A DNA stretch of 64,000 nucleotides from Pseudomonas sp. Irchel s3h17. GTDB lineage: Bacteria; Pseudomonadota; Gammaproteobacteria; Pseudomonadales; Pseudomonadaceae. The position numbers and the translations under genes are program-made. Shown here in pieces: positions 34,985-43,835 of this stretch (position 1 is its first letter; every line of letters begins with the position of its first letter). The stretch covers positions 62,001 to 126,000 of the forward strand of contig NZ_FYDL01000006.1 in assembly GCF_900187505.1 (NCBI RefSeq), in the 5' to 3' direction. The notes beneath the pieces were generated by a model. That model had not been told where the DNA came from. It saw only the letters and a program-made list of their open reading frames with translations, and ran no database searches.

Positions 34985-36391
34985 TTACTGCATGAAGCCT
35001 TCCATGAAGCCCGCTATCCGGCAGGCCAGCCGGCGCCGCCACGGCGCGCTGTTCAGGTCGGCCAGGGTCTGGTCTTCATGAATGAAACTGCGAATGATCG
35101 CGTTGTAGCCCAGCCAGCGCAGCGGTTCGGGCTCCCAGGCCTTGAGCGCATCCAGCCCGCCCTGGGGGATGACCCAGGGTTGGTGAACCCGTTCGGTGTC
35201 GTGCCCGAGGATCAGGTCCGCGAGCGTCCGGCCGCCGAGATTGCTGGCACCGACGCCTTCGCCGCCGTAACCGCCCGACAGTGCGATCCCGCTGCGTTGA
35301 TCGCAGAGCATGTGGGGTTTGAACCGTCGGGACATGCCCAGGTTGCCGCCCCAGGAGTGCGTGATCTTGACGTCCTTGAGCTGGGGGAAGAGTTCGCCGA
35401 ACAGGTAACGCCGCAGGTGGACTTCACCCTCGCTCAGGTCGAAGTCGTGCCGCAGCTTGCCGGCAAACCGATAACCGCCACGGGCACCAAACACCAGCCG
35501 GTTGTCGGCGCTGCGCTGGCCGTAGGTCACCTGGCGGCTGCTTTCGCTGAACGCCTGCCCATGGTCCAGGCCGATTTCATCCCAGGTCGCGGCCGACAAC
35601 GGCTCAGTGGCAACCAGCAGGCTCTGCACCGGCAACTGATAGCGCCCCAAGGGTGCCAGTGTCGCGGCATAGCCTTCCACGGCCGGCACGATCCAGCGGC
35701 TGCGCACTGTCGCGTTGGCAGTCTTCAGGCTCCCGGGCTGCCAGTCACTGACCGGACTGTTCTCATAGATCTTTACCCCCATGCGTTCCACCGTCCGCGC
35801 CAGGCCGCGCACCAGTCTGGCTGGCTGAATCGTCGCGCAGTGCGGCGCATGAATACCGCCGTAGGGCCTGGCTATGCGGATCTGCCGGGCCAGCTCTTCG
35901 GGGGTCAACCAACGGTAGTCGTCCGGGGTCAGGCCCTGCCGGTACAAGCTGTCCAGGTAGCCCCGCAGACTGACCTCCTGCTCGGGGTAGCGCGCGGCAC
36001 AGTAAAGCACGCCACCTTTGCGAAAATCGCAGTCGATACCTTCTCGTTCGGTGACGATCCGCACCTCGTCAGGAATGCCGTGCAGCAAGTCATAGGAGGC
36101 GCGGCGCTGTTGGGGGGACAGCCCGGCGAGCAGGCGGTCTTCACCCAACAGATTGCCCATCACCCAACCGCCGTTGCGTCCGGAGGCGCCGAAACCGGCC
36201 GTTTGCGCCTCAATGATGGCGACGTTCAACTCCGGCGCCTGGCGCTTGAGGTAGTACGCGGTCCAGAGGCCCGTGTAGCCAGCGCCAATGATCGCCACGT
36301 CGACGTCCAGGTCCCGCTCAAGGGAAGGCCGGGCCAACAACGGCTCTTCCAATTGGTCCATCCACAAACTGATCGTGCGCCACGCTGGCAT
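34985..36391 (-). CDS. FAD-dependent oxidase, gamma-glutamylputrescine oxidase-like (PuuB family)
   Basis: A 468-residue flavoprotein of the DAO family. The N-terminal FAD motif is VAIIGAGYTGLWTAYYL, followed by FGASGRNGGWVMG, and a C-terminal LSGGYGGEGVGASNLGGRTL. PuuB oxidises gamma-glutamylputrescine to the aldehyde. The ATG at 36391 has GGAG six bases upstream, so five in-frame residues from 36406 are dropped. Context with a polyamine-binding protein supports polyamine catabolism, but the exact amine is inferred. Confidence 0.8.
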   Translation of the reverse strand: MPAWRTISLWMDQLEEPLLARPSLERDLDVDVAIIGAGYTGLWTAYYLKRQAPELNVAIIEAQTAGFGASGRNGGWVMGNLLGEDRLLAGLSPQQRRASYDLLHGIPDEVRIVTEREGIDCDFRKGGVLYCAARYPEQEVSLRGYLDSLYRQGLTPDDYRWLTPEELARQIRIARPYGGIHAPHCATIQPARLVRGLARTVERMGVKIYENSPVSDWQPGSLKTANATVRSRWIVPAVEGYAATLAPLGRYQLPVQSLLVATEPLSAATWDEIGLDHGQAFSESSRQVTYGQRSADNRLVFGARGGYRFAGKLRHDFDLSEGEVHLRRYLFGELFPQLKDVKITHSWGGNLGMSRRFKPHMLCDQRSGIALSGGYGGEGVGASNLGGRTLADLILGHDTERVHQPWVIPQGGLDALKAWEPEPLRWLGYNAIIRSFIHEDQTLADLNSAPWRRRLACRIAGFMEGFMQ

Positions 36392-36442
36392 GCAAGACTC
36401 CGCCACTCAAGGTTTAGATGGCGGTGATCCTAGTGCCTGGGC

Positions 36443-37258
36443 TCAGTGGCTGTCTTGTGCGCGTGCACGCAAAGAAATTTCCCGGACATAGGCCTTGGGC
36501 GACATCCCGGTGTGCTGGCGAAAACAGGTGTAAAACGCCGACAGGGAATTGAAGCCGGCGGCAAACGCCAGTTCATCGATACGCAGGGGGACGGGGGCGG
36601 TCTCCAGGGCAGCCAGCAAGTGCCGCAGCCGCGCCTGATTGACGTAGCGGTAGAAGCTCTGACCCAGCACCTGATTGAGCAAGTAGGAAATCTGGTTGCG
36701 GCTGTAGCCACACGCCTTCGCCACCGCTTCCAGGTCCAGCCCAGGCTCAAGATAGGGTTGCTGATGTTCGAAATACTGCTGCAGGTCCTGCGCCATGAAA
36801 CTCAACTGGCGGGGTGAAAGCCCCAGTCGACTGACCGCCGGGCGCCCACTGCCGGCCGGTTTGCTGAGGGGGTGTTCGTGCACCAGCGATGCGTACTCGT
36901 TGACCCGCCAGATCAGGCCGTCGCGCACCGTGATCGCCTCGCTGGAACGGAACGACACCAGCCCCTCACCGCCGCGCAAGGTCATGCGGTATTGAATGAA
37001 CGCCGTGTCACCGTCCAGGCGAATCCGGTCCGAATGCTCCAACGCTTCCTGGGGATCGCGGGGCATGCTGTTGCGCACGTACTCACGCAGTTCACTGAGC
37101 CCCAGGACGCGGTTCTGGAAAAAGTCGTGGTACTGGATGTCCGGGTGGTACAGCGCCATGACGCCGTCCAGGTCCCGATGCTTCCAGCTCAGGTGATAAC
37201 GCAGCACCGTCTCGCCGGTGGCCTGGGTTTGCAACGGGCCATCATCGTGGGCAGGCAT
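36443..37258 (-). CDS. AraC-family regulator with N-terminal SnoaL-like domain
   Basis: A 271-residue fusion. Residues about 15-125 look like an NTF2/SnoaL-like cone (LRYHLSWKHRDLDGVMALYH, IQYHDFFQNRVLG). Residues about 170-262 are an AraC double helix-turn-helix (LEAVAKACGYSRNQISYLLN, IDELAFAAGFNSLSAFYTCF). The ATG at 37258 is preferred over a TTG at 37312. Divergently placed nothing; it heads the polyamine cluster and probably regulates it. The SnoaL domain may be the ligand sensor. Confidence 0.82.
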   Translation of the reverse strand: MPAHDDGPLQTQATGETVLRYHLSWKHRDLDGVMALYHPDIQYHDFFQNRVLGLSELREYVRNSMPRDPQEALEHSDRIRLDGDTAFIQYRMTLRGGEGLVSFRSSEAITVRDGLIWRVNEYASLVHEHPLSKPAGSGRPAVSRLGLSPRQLSFMAQDLQQYFEHQQPYLEPGLDLEAVAKACGYSRNQISYLLNQVLGQSFYRYVNQARLRHLLAALETAPVPLRIDELAFAAGFNSLSAFYTCFRQHTGMSPKAYVREISLRARAQDSH

Positions 37259-37534
37259 AAGGTGCTCGGCAACCGAAAAACCGAGCTTGCCGAACTTGCG
37301 CCAAGGCTTCAATGGTCAATTCGAGGGTCGGTCACCGCCGAGCCTTGTCACTGGTGCGACAGAGCGTGATCGAGCACAGGCTGAATCCCGGTCAATCGAC
37401 AGCCGGCAGGCAAATTTCACGGCCCGTCGTAAAGTCAGTGCTACCGTTAAAACTCCACAGGGTTGGGCCAATGACGGCTCATCCTCCCCTGACAGAAGCC
37501 GAAGGAAGCGCTTGATGACGAAGGCGGGTCACCC

Positions 37535-37810
37535 ATGCACAGGACTGAGTTCAGCAAGGTCACGTTCCCCAACGCCTGCCAGTTGATGCGCTGGCATTTT
37601 CACCCGATTGGATTCGAAGCCACCATGGACGCACCGGACAGCATGATCCTCCGGTTGTTTGACCGGGCCAGTGGCAAGACCATGGTCTCCATCGCCGGGA
37701 TCCCCTGCGCTACCTTGATGAATGCCACCGATGTCGAGCGAATAATCGAAGCGGTGGAGGATGAACTGGAAGCCTTCATCCCACCGCTCACGTTCAAGCA
37801 CATGGCTTGA
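37535..37810 (+). CDS. DUF1652 protein
   Basis: A 91-residue protein of the Pseudomonas DUF1652 family, recognised from the pattern LMRWHFHPIGFEATMDAPDS, DxxSxxLRLFD and IIEAVEDELEAF. No function is known to me. There is no signal peptide. The ATG at 37535 lacks a strong Shine-Dalgarno sequence (GGCGGG ten bases upstream). The gene ends 40 bases before the REPIN array. Confidence 0.75.
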   Translation: MHRTEFSKVTFPNACQLMRWHFHPIGFEATMDAPDSMILRLFDRASGKTMVSIAGIPCATLMNATDVERIIEAVEDELEAFIPPLTFKHMA

Positions 37811-37849
37811 GCCTGGAGGTCAAGGAAACTGGCATCGTACACAGGCCCC

Positions 37850-38556
37850 GTGGCGAGCGAGCTTGCTCGCGCTGGGCTGTGCAACAGCCCCAAAATCGGC
37901 CACCGCGGTTTATCTGAAAGCCTGCAGTCGTCTTGTCGGGGGCGCTTCGCGCCCCAGCGCGAGCAAGCTCGCTCGCCACAGAAGCCCCGCGTTCAGTCAG
38001 GAAAGTCGCGTCGTACACAGCCCCCGTGGCGAGCGAGCTTGCTCGCGCTGGGCTGTGCAGCAGCCCCAAAATCGGCCACCGCGTTTTATCCGAAAGCCTG
38101 CAATCGTCCTGTTGGGGGCGCTTCGCCCTGGAGCGCCAGCCCGGCCCAGCGCGAGCAAGCTCGCTCGCCACAGAAACCCCGCGTTCAGTCAGGAAAGTCG
38201 CGTCGTACACAGCCCCCGTGGCGAGCGAGCTTGCTCGCGCTGGGCTGTGCAACAGCCCCAAAATCGGCCACCGCGTTTTATCTGAAAGCCTGCAATCGTC
38301 CTGTTGGGGGCGCTTCGCCCTGGAGCGCCAGCCCGGCCCAGCGCGAGCAAGCTCGCTCGCCACAGAAGCCCCGCGTTCAGTCAACGAAAGTCGCGTCGTA
38401 CACAGACCCCGTGGCGAGCGAGCTTGCTCGCGCTGGGCTGTGCAGCAGCCCCAAAATCGGCCACCGCGGTTTATCTGAAAGCCTGCAATCGTCCTGTTGG
38501 GGGCGCTTCGCCCTGGAGCGCCAGCCCGGCCCAGCGCGAGCAAGCTCGCTCGCCAC
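37850..38556. repeat. Four-unit tandem REPIN array
   Basis: Four REPINs in the same order: 37850-37979 (130 bases), 38026-38171, 38218-38363 and 38411-38556 (146 bases each). Each has a forward GCGAGCGAGCTTGCTCGC and its reverse at the other end. Unit starts are spaced 176, 192 and 192-193 bases. Spacers between units are near-identical too (GCGTTCAGTCAGGAAAGTCG and on), so whole unit plus spacer has been duplicated. The first unit lacks the CTGGAGCGCCAGCCCGG segment. It ends 12 bases from the helicase stop. Confidence 0.93.
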
Positions 38557-38567
38557 AAAAGCCGTGT

Positions 38568-41057
38568 TCACGCTGAAACGGTTTTACTGCCTACATTGCT
38601 CGCACGCTGGTCGGCGAAGAAAGGCTTGCCGGAGGCGATCCTGTCGGACGCCCTGGGCAGGTTCACCGAGCTGCCTTCCTGAGGATCAACGTACCAATGG
38701 CAATGCTTCGCGGCACGGGTAATGCCGACATAGGCCAGGCGCAGGATCTCGTCTTTCTGCGCCGAGTCATAGGGCTCGGCATCACCGTCCTTGCCCAATC
38801 CGGCCAGGCGATAGACCTGGTTCTTGTAGGGCGAGCAGGTCAAATGCTGGCAATCACCCAACAGGAACACCGCATCCGCCTGCAGCCCCTTGGCGCTGTG
38901 GAACGTCAGTTGCTTGAGCCGCCTGGCCTCGAAAGGCAAGCTCGAATCAGCATTAACTACAGCTGAAATATGCTGCTCAATCAATAACTTATCGCTACTT
39001 TTTCGATACAACATCAAGATTGAATCGCCATTGCGATAGTGCTCCGCCAAGCGCTTGGCCAGCGCCCCGTCGTCACGATCGTGGATGCTGACCGGCACCA
39101 GTTCCGCCGTTTCACCACAGGCCTTGGCTTTCTTGCCCGGGATCGCCGGTGCCGCCCGCACGATATGCTCGGCGGCATCGATGATGTGTTGATGGCTGCG
39201 GTAGTTGTCGCTGAGCATCACCCGCGTGGTGCCGGGGGACGGGAACTCCTTGTTGAACTCCATGAAGTATTTGGGCGAACTGCCGCGCCAGCCATAGATC
39301 GATTGCCAGTCATCGCCCACACACAGCAATGAGGAACGCTGGGCACCACGCCCCACGTGCATGGCCGGTCCACGGCGGCGGATCTCCCCCAGCGTGGCGC
39401 GAATCCAGGAGACGATCTGCGGGGAAACGTCCTGGAACTCGTCGATCATCAAGTGCGACATCGGTCGTAGTAGCTCGTCGCTGAGCAGCTTGAGGTTCTC
39501 CGGCGAGTGCTCGCTGAACAAGGCGAACATGCGGTTGTAGGTCATCACCGGTGGCGACTGATCCAGCAGGTGATCCTCAAAGGTGCGCCAGAACAGGCTC
39601 AGCGCCTCGAAGAAAAAGCGGTCCGGGTCGTCCTTGGCGAAACTCATCTGGCCCACGGCCGCCGGAACGTCCAGCCCGAGGTTCTCGATAAAGCTCGCGG
39701 CGGCGACAAAGCAATCCAGCAGCGGCGCCCCCGCCAGTTCACCCTTGACCTTGTAGTCGAACCCGGGACCGGCACTGGCATCACCCGCGAGCGTGGCCAG
39801 AACACGCTTTGAAGAGTCATAGCTATCAAGCCAAATCAATGGTTTATGACAGAAAGCTCGAAACAGGGTTCGTTTTACCGCCCACTCCGCACGCACGCTC
39901 AGCTTGGCGTTTGGCCGGCTGAGCTGAGGATTTTCCCGGGGATCGAAGCCCAGCACCACCCAGGCATCCAGGCTCGGGATGTAGCCATGGCAATGGAACA
40001 TCGAGCCATTGATCTCAAACGTCTGGCGACTGGGTTCGATGCCCTTGATCGGCCAGGCGCCGGCACGAAACCACAAGTCCTCGAGGGTATCGCACAGCTC
40101 TTCATCGCGCTTGGCGGCCAGTTCGGTCACCGCCATGCGCTTTTGCACCTCGGGGTGATCACGCTCCAGCTCCTTGAGCTGCAAGGCGTGGCGCGACAGC
40201 GGCGTGATCAGTTCGCGAAACCGCTCGTTGTCGGTGAACAGGCGATGAAAACAGGCGTTGAGTTGCTGGCGCTGCGTGTCGTTGATCCGCAGATCGAAAG
40301 GGTTGCTGTCGACCTCAGTCTCATTGAACAGCGAGCGCTCGTTGAGGTTCTCGAAGGCTTGCAGGCGCTCGAACCCCGGCAGGCTGCGGACCATCGGCAA
40401 GATGCGCGAGTGGAAGGTGCGCACCAGGTCCCGGGCATCCTTTTGCGACAGTGCGCGGCCCCAGGTGGCGAACAGCGCGATCAGCTTGTTGATGAAGTCC
40501 TTGCGCGACTCGCGGGTGAACGTCACCACCGTCAACGAATCCAGCTCGAACCCCAGGTAGTGGGTCAGCAGCAGAATGCGCAACGCCAGGGTGGTCGACT
40601 TGCCGGCGCCCGCCCCGGCAACCACCGAGGTCGACGGCGTGTCGCTGAAGATCATCTTCCACTGCGCCGCGCTAGGTTGCGCGTGCGCCGGCAACAGCCG
40701 TGCGACGTCGGCCTTCATGCGTTTTTTGATCTCGGCGCCCAGGGGCAGCCGCCAATCGTCGAACAGGTGGTCATCCACGCGTGGCGCCGGGTGCTCGGTG
40801 CAGCGACTGTCGCGGATCAACAAGACCTGGCGGCCCTCTTCGATCCCGTCCGCCTTGCCTTCCTTGTAGCCGTAGTCCACACCCGCCGTATGCCCACTGC
40901 GAAACCCGTCGGCCTGGCCGTGCAGCCAGGACGCCCGGTGCTGCGCGCGCAAACGTGTCAGGCCGTGGCCAAAAAAGCGCGCGGCCAGCCGTTTGAGCCA
41001 CGGCATTTCGGCCAGGGGCAAAAGCTCGGGAGGAAGATCGGGGATGTTTCGTGGCAC
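38568..41057 (-). CDS. UvrD/Rep-type superfamily I DNA helicase
   Basis: An 829-residue ATP-dependent helicase. Motif I (Walker A) is VVAGAGAGKSTTLAL (GAGAGKST at residues 148-155), motif Ia TVVTFTRESRKDF, motif II LMIDEFQDVSPQIVSWI, motif III VGDDWQSIYGWRGSSPKYF, motif IV-like VMLSDNYRSHQHI, motif V LTFHSAKGLQADAVFLLG, motif VI LRLAYVGITRAAKHCHWYV. A family-foreign insert of about 300 residues lies between motifs Ia and II, and the first 110 residues are unusual and gly/basic rich. No partner nuclease gene is adjacent. The role may be repair or defence; I cannot decide. Confidence 0.88.
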   Translation of the reverse strand: MPRNIPDLPPELLPLAEMPWLKRLAARFFGHGLTRLRAQHRASWLHGQADGFRSGHTAGVDYGYKEGKADGIEEGRQVLLIRDSRCTEHPAPRVDDHLFDDWRLPLGAEIKKRMKADVARLLPAHAQPSAAQWKMIFSDTPSTSVVAGAGAGKSTTLALRILLLTHYLGFELDSLTVVTFTRESRKDFINKLIALFATWGRALSQKDARDLVRTFHSRILPMVRSLPGFERLQAFENLNERSLFNETEVDSNPFDLRINDTQRQQLNACFHRLFTDNERFRELITPLSRHALQLKELERDHPEVQKRMAVTELAAKRDEELCDTLEDLWFRAGAWPIKGIEPSRQTFEINGSMFHCHGYIPSLDAWVVLGFDPRENPQLSRPNAKLSVRAEWAVKRTLFRAFCHKPLIWLDSYDSSKRVLATLAGDASAGPGFDYKVKGELAGAPLLDCFVAAASFIENLGLDVPAAVGQMSFAKDDPDRFFFEALSLFWRTFEDHLLDQSPPVMTYNRMFALFSEHSPENLKLLSDELLRPMSHLMIDEFQDVSPQIVSWIRATLGEIRRRGPAMHVGRGAQRSSLLCVGDDWQSIYGWRGSSPKYFMEFNKEFPSPGTTRVMLSDNYRSHQHIIDAAEHIVRAAPAIPGKKAKACGETAELVPVSIHDRDDGALAKRLAEHYRNGDSILMLYRKSSDKLLIEQHISAVVNADSSLPFEARRLKQLTFHSAKGLQADAVFLLGDCQHLTCSPYKNQVYRLAGLGKDGDAEPYDSAQKDEILRLAYVGITRAAKHCHWYVDPQEGSSVNLPRASDRIASGKPFFADQRASNVGSKTVSA

Positions 41058-41310
41058 GCTGACTCCAGGGTGTGAGGCTGTTGGCGCTATGGTGTCTTCA
41101 TTTGCCGACGAGTTCTAGTCAAATGCTTATCCTTCATTGGCTTAAGCGATGAACTGAAGGCTGGTCCGTAGAATTCATTCGACTTCATATATCTAATAAA
41201 CAGATTGTTTTCAGGCATTTTTTACGCTTTTTATCGATTCGTTGCTAATGGATGATGCACACCATCAACCACCGGTTCTCGTTGTATGACGAACCTTTCA
41301 GGAGACGATC

Positions 41311-42006
41311 ATGCTTGAACTCAGACCCTTTGCCTCCCTGGGCGGCGCCCATCACGGCTGGCTGGATGCCCATCACCACTTTTCGTTCGCCGAGTACCAT
41401 GACCCCAAGCGCATGAACTGGGGCAACCTGCGGGTCTGGAACGACGATGTGATTGCCCCCGGCACCGGTTTCCCCAGGCACCCGCACCGCGACATGGAAA
41501 TCATCACCTATGTTCGCGAAGGCGCCATCAGCCACGAAGACAACCTGGGCAACAAGGGCCGCACCGAAGCCGGTGATGTCCAGGTCATGAGCGCCGGCAC
41601 CGGGATCGCCCACAGCGAGTACAACCTGGAGTCGACGGCCACCCGGATCTTCCAGATCTGGATCATCCCCAACCAGACCGGCACAGCGCCGTCCTGGGGT
41701 GCCAAACCGTTCCCCAAGGGACAGCGTGAAGGGTTCGTGACCCTGGCCAGCGGCAAGGACGGCGACGACCAGAGCCTGCGCATCCGCGCCGACGCCCGGT
41801 TGGTGGCCGCGAACCTGAAAGCCGGGGAAAGCGCCGAATACCGGCTGGACAACGGTCGACGCGCCTACCTGGTGCCCGCCACCGGGGTGATTGAAGTCAA
41901 TGGCGTGCGCGCCCAGGCGCGAGACGGCGTGGCGATTGCCGACGAGCAAGTGCTGCGCGTAACCGCCCTTGAAGACAGTGAAATCGTGCTGGTGGACCTC
42001 GCTTGA
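41311..42006 (+). CDS. Pirin-family protein (YhhW-like)
   Basis: A 231-residue bicupin. The N-terminal cupin carries the metal-ligand motif GTGFPRHPHRDMEIITYV and the second half MSAGTGIAHSEYN, as in E. coli YhhW, a quercetin 2,3-dioxygenase in vitro. The physiological role is unknown. AGGAG lies upstream of the ATG (TTTCAGGAGACGATC). It ends at a strong bidirectional terminator. Confidence 0.9.
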   Translation: MLELRPFASLGGAHHGWLDAHHHFSFAEYHDPKRMNWGNLRVWNDDVIAPGTGFPRHPHRDMEIITYVREGAISHEDNLGNKGRTEAGDVQVMSAGTGIAHSEYNLESTATRIFQIWIIPNQTGTAPSWGAKPFPKGQREGFVTLASGKDGDDQSLRIRADARLVAANLKAGESAEYRLDNGRRAYLVPATGVIEVNGVRAQARDGVAIADEQVLRVTALEDSEIVLVDLA

Positions 42007-42023
42007 TGCTCTGAGGCCCAACG

Positions 42024-42057
42024 AAAAAGGGGTGACCGCAGTGGTCACCCCTTTTTT
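42024..42057. terminator. Strong bidirectional intrinsic terminator
   Basis: Arms AAAAAGGGGTGACC (42024-42037) and GGTCACCCCTTTTT (42043-42056) around a 5-base loop, with T-runs in both directions. It serves convergent pirin (+) and pgm (-). Confidence 0.93.
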
Positions 42058-42081
42058 GTGCTGCCCGGGCGAGCCTCGCGC

Positions 42082-43725
42082 TTACTGGCTGATTGCGCCA
42101 TCCACCAGGGTTTGCGCCTCTTGCACCAGTTGCTTGAGGTGGTCGTCGCCGATAAAGCTCTCGGCGTAGATCTTGTAGATGTCTTCGGTGCCCGAAGGAC
42201 GGGCGGCGAACCAACCGTTCTCGGTCATGACTTTCAGGCCGCCAATGGCCTGGTCGTTGCCCGGCGCCTTGCTCAGGATGCGCTGGATCGCTTCACCGGC
42301 CAGTTGGGTCGACGTGACCTGTTCTGGCGACAATTTGCCCAACAATGCCTTTTGCTCTGGATTGGCCTTGGCGTCTACGCGTACCGAGAAGGGTTCACCC
42401 AACTCATCGGTCAGCGCACGGTACGCCTGGCTTGGGTCGCGCCCGGTACGGGCGGTCATTTCCGCGGCCAGCAGGGCGGGAATCAGTCCATCCTTGTCGG
42501 TGCTCCAGACGCTGCCATCCTTGCGCAGGAACGACGCACCAGCGCTCTCTTCACCACCAAAACCCAGCGAGCCGTCGAACAGGCCGTCAGCGAACCATTT
42601 GAAGCCCACCGGCACTTCGTACAGGCGACGGTTCAGGCGCTTGGCCACCCGATCGATCAGACCGCTGCTGACCACGGTTTTACCCACGGCCGCATCGGCG
42701 CGCCATTGCGGCCGGTTCTGGAACAGGTAGTCGATGGACACCGCCAGGTAGTTGTTCGGTGCCAGCAAACCACCGGACGGGGTGACGATGCCGTGACGGT
42801 CGTGGTCCGGGTCGCAGGCGAAGGCAACGTCGAAGCGCGACTTGAGACCGATCAGGCCTTGCATGGCATGGCTGGAGGATGGGTCCATGCGGATCTGGCC
42901 GTCCCAGTCCACCGACATGAAGCGGAATGTCGGATCGACCTGAGTGTTCACCACGTCGAGGTTCAAGCGGTAGTGTTCGGCGATGGCCGACCAGTAGCGC
43001 ACCCCTGCTCCGCCCAGCGGATCCACGCCCAGGCGCAGGTTGGCCCCGCGAATGGCGTCGAAGTCGATCACATTGACCAGGTCGGCGACGTAGGTGTTGA
43101 GGTAGTCATGGCGGTGGGTGGTCTCGGCCTTCAGCGCCTGTTCGTAGCTGATGCGCTTGACCCCGGCCAGCTTGTTGGCCAGCAATTCGTTGGCCTTGGC
43201 CTCGATCCACTTGGTGATGTGGGTATCGGCCGGGCCGCCGTTGGTGGGGTTGTACTTGTAACCGCCGCTTTGCGGTGGGTTATGGGACGGCGTGATGACA
43301 ATGCCATCCGCCAGCCCCGACGTGCGACCACGGTTGTAGCACAGGATGGCGTGGGAAACGGCCGGGGTCGGCGTGTACTCATCGCCTTCGGCGATCATCA
43401 CCGTCACCCCGTTGGCGGCCAGTACTTCCAGCGCGCTGGCACTTGCCGGCGTCGACAGCGCATGGGTATCGATGCCGACAAACAACGGGCCGTCGATGCC
43501 CTGGGCTTCGCGATACAGGCAAATGGCCTGGCTGATGGCCAGGACATGCCATTCATTGAAACTCAGCTCGAACGAGCTGCCACGGTGCCCCGACGTACCG
43601 AACGCAACGCGCTGGGTGGCCACCGAGGCATCGGGCTGGCCGGTGTAATAGGCCGTAACCAGTCGCGGGATATCGACCAACAAGGCTGCTGGTGCCGGTT
43701 TGCCCGCAAAAGGACTGAGTGTCAT
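42082..43725 (-). CDS. pgm: Phosphoglucomutase, alpha-D-glucose type
   Basis: Interconverts glucose 1-phosphate and glucose 6-phosphate for glycogen, trehalose and surface-sugar synthesis. The 547-residue length fits E. coli-type Pgm. The phosphoserine site is [19 protein letters not shown] (Ser147). The metal loop is [15 protein letters not shown], the sugar-binding loop [12 protein letters not shown], and the phosphate loop [18 protein letters not shown]. Ends 24 bases from the shared terminator. Confidence 0.96.
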   Translation of the reverse strand: MTLSPFAGKPAPAALLVDIPRLVTAYYTGQPDASVATQRVAFGTSGHRGSSFELSFNEWHVLAISQAICLYREAQGIDGPLFVGIDTHALSTPASASALEVLAANGVTVMIAEGDEYTPTPAVSHAILCYNRGRTSGLADGIVITPSHNPPQSGGYKYNPTNGGPADTHITKWIEAKANELLANKLAGVKRISYEQALKAETTHRHDYLNTYVADLVNVIDFDAIRGANLRLGVDPLGGAGVRYWSAIAEHYRLNLDVVNTQVDPTFRFMSVDWDGQIRMDPSSSHAMQGLIGLKSRFDVAFACDPDHDRHGIVTPSGGLLAPNNYLAVSIDYLFQNRPQWRADAAVGKTVVSSGLIDRVAKRLNRRLYEVPVGFKWFADGLFDGSLGFGGEESAGASFLRKDGSVWSTDKDGLIPALLAAEMTARTGRDPSQAYRALTDELGEPFSVRVDAKANPEQKALLGKLSPEQVTSTQLAGEAIQRILSKAPGNDQAIGGLKVMTENGWFAARPSGTEDIYKIYAESFIGDDHLKQLVQEAQTLVDGAISQ

Positions 43726-43835
43726 GCAAAACCTCTGAAAGAGTGGGGTTCAGGAATAGGAGCGCAGTTTACTGGCAGTTTGACCACAGAGCGATGGGAT
43801 CGATCCTGAACCCGGCAGGATATTTTCCACCCCGC

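Noticed and set aside
37850..38556. CRISPR-like regular spacing
   Set aside because: Repeats are 146 bases, inverted-paired, with identical spacers; this is REPIN, not CRISPR.
37794..38722. Long open frames in the REPIN array (254 and 290 residues)
   Set aside because: They translate the repeats (SPKIGHRGLSESLQSSC, ASKLARH) and have no ribosome-binding site; they arise from GC-rich palindromes.
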